6,449 nucleotides of DNA from Flavobacteriaceae bacterium. Lineage in GTDB: Bacteria; Bacteroidota; Bacteroidia; Flavobacteriales; Flavobacteriaceae. The notes below the pieces were generated by a model. The model made no database searches. It was not told the origin of the DNA and saw only the letters and a list, made by a program, of their open reading frames with translations. Position 1 is the stretch's first letter; the number at the start of each line of letters is the position of its first letter. Of this stretch, positions 3,999 through 6,449 are shown one piece after another. The position numbers and the translations under genes are program-made. The stretch is taken from contig JABHBC010000189.1 of NCBI GenBank assembly GCA_018674025.1, forward strand, positions 1 to 6,449. The letters run 5' to 3'.

Positions 3999-6449
3999 AT
4001 GTCAACAAAAATTAACCCAAGATTAAATTTCTCTTCAATTAATAATCAAATTGAATATCCTGATTTTTTAGATATACAAATTAAGTCATTTCAAGATTTT
4101 TTCCAGTTAGAGACAAAATCTGAAGAAAGAGGAGATGAAGGTCTTTACAAGACTTTTATGGAAAATTTTCCAATAACAGATACAAGAAACCAATTTGTTT
4201 TAGAGTTTTTAGATTATTTTGTTGATCCACCTAGATATTCAATTCAAGAGTGTATAGAACGTGGACTTACTTACAGTGTTCCATTAAAGGCCAGATTAAG
4301 ACTTTATTGTACTGATGAAGAACATGAAGATTTTGAAACTATTGTTCAAGATGTCTATTTAGGAACTATACCATATATGACACCAAGTGGTACTTTTTGT
4401 ATAAATGGTGCTGAGCGTGTAGTAGTTTCTCAATTACACAGATCTCCAGGTGTTTTCTTTGGTCAATCTTTCCATGCAAATGGAACTAAACTTTATTCTG
4501 CTCGTGTAATCCCTTTTAAAGGTTCATGGATAGAATTTGCTACTGATATTAACAGTGTAATGTATGCATATATTGACAGAAAAAAGAAATTACCAGTAAC
4601 TACACTATTTAGAGCTATTGGTTATGAAAGAGACAAGGATATTCTTGAAATTTTTGATTTAGCTGAAGAAATTAATGTATCAAAATCAGGCTTAAAAAAA
4701 TATCATGGCCGTAAATTAGCCGCTAGAGTTTTAAATACTTGGTATGAAGATTTTGTTGATGAAGATACAGGAGAAGTTGTTTCCATTGAAAGAAACGAAA
4801 TTGTACTAGACAGAGATACAATTATCGACGCAGATAATGTTGAAGAGATTCTAGAATCTGGAGCTAAAACTATATTATTACACAAGACTGTTTCTGATCA
4901 AGGAGATTATGCTATAATACATAATACACTACAAAAAGACCCTACTAATTCAGAAAAAGAAGCTGTAGAACATATTTATAGACAATTAAGAAATGCTGAG
5001 CCACCAGATGAGGAAACTGCTAGAGGAATAATTGATAAATTATTTTTTAGTGATCAAAGGTATAGTTTAGGTGAAGTTGGTAGATATAGAATGAACAAGA
5101 AACTTGGTCTTAATGTAGACATGAGTAAACAAGTTCTTACTAAAGATGATATCATTACTATTATTAAATACCTAATCGAATTAATTAATTCGAAGGCAGA
5201 AATTGATGATATTGATCACTTATCTAATAGACGTGTAAGAACTGTTGGAGAGCAATTATCTTCACAATTTGGTGTTGGTTTAGCTAGAATGGCTCGAACT
5301 ATTCGTGAAAGAATGAATGTTAGAGATAACGAGGTCTTTACTCCAATTGATGTGATTAATGCTAAAACTTTATCATCAGTTATTAATTCATTCTTTGGAA
5401 CAAATCAGTTGTCTCAATTTATGGATCAAACGAACCCCTTAGCTGAAATAACTCACAAAAGAAGATTGTCAGCACTAGGACCTGGTGGATTATCTAGAGA
5501 GCGTGCCGGATTTGAAGTTAGAGATGTACATTATACACATTATGGTAGATTATGTCCAATCGAAACTCCTGAGGGACCTAATATTGGATTAATTTCTTCT
5601 CTTAGTGTATTTGCTAAAGTTAACAATATGGGATTCATCGAAACTCCATATAGAAAAGTATCTAAGGGTGTGGTGGATTTAAAATCTGATCCAATTTACC
5701 TAAGTGCTGAAGAAGAAGAAAATAAATTAATTGCACAGTCTAACTTAGCAGTAGATAAAAATGGTAAGATTATTGAAGAAAAAGTTATTGCCAGACAAGA
5801 AGGCGATTTTCCTGTAATTGAGTCTAAGGAAGTTCATTATACTGATGTAGCTCCAAACCAAATTTCATCAATTTCAGCATCACTGATTCCTTTCTTGGAA
5901 CATGATGATGCAAACAGAGCACTTATGGGTTCCAATATGATGAGACAAGCAGTTCCTTTATTATTACCTCAATCTCCAATTGTGGGTACAGGTTTAGAGA
6001 AATCTGTAGCATCTGACTCAAGAGTTTTAATTAATGCCGAAGGCAATGGGGTTGTATTATATGTTGACGCTGAAAAAATTACTATTAAATACATTAGATC
6101 CAAAGAAGAAGCATTAGTAAACTTTGATAGTGATGAAAAAACTTATTATTTAACTAAGTTTAGAAAAACTAATCAAGGCACTTCTGTTAATCTAAAATCA
6201 ATTGTTTCTAAAGGGGATAAAGTAAAGAAAGATCAAGTATTATGTGAAGGATACGCTACCCAAAAAGGTGAGCTTGCCCTAGGAAGAAACATGAAAGTTG
6301 CTTTTATGCCTTGGAAAGGATATAATTTTGAAGATGCAATAGTTATTTCTGAAAAAGTTGTTAGAGATGATGTTTTTACTTCTATACATATTGATGAATA
6401 TTCACTTGACGTAAGAGATACAAAACTTGGAAATGAAGAATTAACAAAT
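3999..6449 (+). CDS. rpoB: RNA polymerase beta subunit, N-terminal 817 residues (3' end outside window)
   Basis: This is the beta subunit of RNA polymerase, forming one pincer and part of the active site. The frame stays open without a stop from ATG 3999 to the last base; an in-frame TAG (3996-3998) directly before the ATG fixes the start. It begins MSTKINPRLNFSSINNQIEY. Conserved parts in order: GAERVVVSQLHRSPGVFF (about residues 142-159); a lineage insertion like that of E. coli between about 208 and 313; the rifampicin region NQLSQFMDQTNPLAEITHKR (469-488); GPGGLSRERAGFEVRD (494-509) and the nearby IETPEGPNIGL; SLIPFLEHDDANRALMGSNM (628-647); and GYNFEDAIVISE, whose E778-D779 align with E. 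coli E813-D814. Rifampicin-contact positions Q473, D476, H486, R489, S491 and L493 (E. coli 513, 516, 526, 529, 531, 533) all carry the sensitive-type residue. About 450 C-terminal residues are missing; rpoC would be expected next. Confidence 0.99.
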   Translation, partial: MSTKINPRLNFSSINNQIEYPDFLDIQIKSFQDFFQLETKSEERGDEGLYKTFMENFPITDTRNQFVLEFLDYFVDPPRYSIQECIERGLTYSVPLKARLRLYCTDEEHEDFETIVQDVYLGTIPYMTPSGTFCINGAERVVVSQLHRSPGVFFGQSFHANGTKLYSARVIPFKGSWIEFATDINSVMYAYIDRKKKLPVTTLFRAIGYERDKDILEIFDLAEEINVSKSGLKKYHGRKLAARVLNTWYEDFVDEDTGEVVSIERNEIVLDRDTIIDADNVEEILESGAKTILLHKTVSDQGDYAIIHNTLQKDPTNSEKEAVEHIYRQLRNAEPPDEETARGIIDKLFFSDQRYSLGEVGRYRMNKKLGLNVDMSKQVLTKDDIITIIKYLIELINSKAEIDDIDHLSNRRVRTVGEQLSSQFGVGLARMARTIRERMNVRDNEVFTPIDVINAKTLSSVINSFFGTNQLSQFMDQTNPLAEITHKRRLSALGPGGLSRERAGFEVRDVHYTHYGRLCPIETPEGPNIGLISSLSVFAKVNNMGFIETPYRKVSKGVVDLKSDPIYLSAEEEENKLIAQSNLAVDKNGKIIEEKVIARQEGDFPVIESKEVHYTDVAPNQISSISASLIPFLEHDDANRALMGSNMMRQAVPLLLPQSPIVGTGLEKSVASDSRVLINAEGNGVVLYVDAEKITIKYIRSKEEALVNFDSDEKTYYLTKFRKTNQGTSVNLKSIVSKGDKVKKDQVLCEGYATQKGELALGRNMKVAFMPWKGYNFEDAIVISEKVVRDDVFTSIHIDEYSLDVRDTKLGNEELTN

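Noticed and set aside
4703..4885. 60-residue minus-strand frame inside rpoB
   Set aside because: Antisense shadow within the continuous rpoB frame; Ser-rich with no recognisable features.
5403..5477. Possible natural rifampicin resistance in rpoB
   Set aside because: The main resistance positions carry sensitive-type residues; the differences from E. coli (such as Ala at the 522 equivalent and Leu at 530) look like ordinary variation in this phylum.
1..6449. Mobile element, CRISPR array, defence or biosynthetic system
   Set aside because: No repeats in array form, transposase, integrase or unfamiliar gene is present; the entire window is accounted for by core housekeeping genes in their usual order.

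Overview
This window is a contiguous, intact piece of the conserved bacterial translation/transcription core: tuf (3' part) - tRNA-Trp - secE - nusG - rplK - rplA - rplJ - rplL - rpoB (5' part). All genes are on the + strand. The protein sequences, the gene order, the strong A+T bias, the lack of Shine-Dalgarno sequences before every start, the tRNA without an encoded CCA end, and the EF-Tu C-terminus EILD all point to Bacteroidota. Flavobacteriales is most likely, probably an A+T-rich marine or host-associated member; genus cannot be told from the window.

Layout. Positions 1-815 hold the last ~270 residues of elongation factor Tu. A 15-bp hairpin (835-869) follows, then tRNA-Trp(CCA) at 878-950. 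secE begins only 14 nt after the tRNA and overlaps nusG by one base (TAATG). A 68-nt gap with an A+T-rich inverted repeat separates nusG from rplK. rplK, rplA and rplJ follow with gaps of 12 and 7 nt. A 60-nt, very A-rich gap precedes rplL. The 117-nt gap between rplL and rpoB holds two tandem hairpins, the second followed directly by five T. rpoB then runs in one open frame from 3999 to the window end, covering 817 residues of the beta subunit. No gene-free stretch exceeds 117 nt.

The genes serve connected processes. EF-Tu brings aminoacyl-tRNA to the ribosome. L11, L10 and L7/L12 form the GTPase-associated stalk base and stalk that recruits EF-Tu and other factors, and L1 forms the opposite stalk. 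NusG travels with RNA polymerase, whose beta subunit is rpoB. SecE is part of the SecYEG translocon. Linking them in one locus lets ribosome and polymerase production be balanced, and the hairpins before tRNA-Trp, rplK and rpoB are the plausible places where transcript levels are adjusted.

I looked for an undescribed system and found none: every long reading frame is a standard housekeeping gene. The points worth a second look are the intergenic RNA structures (especially the double hairpin before rpoB), the very short secE leader after the tRNA, the lack of room for a classical L10 leader before rplJ, and a Trp-to-Pro change in the conserved SecE motif.
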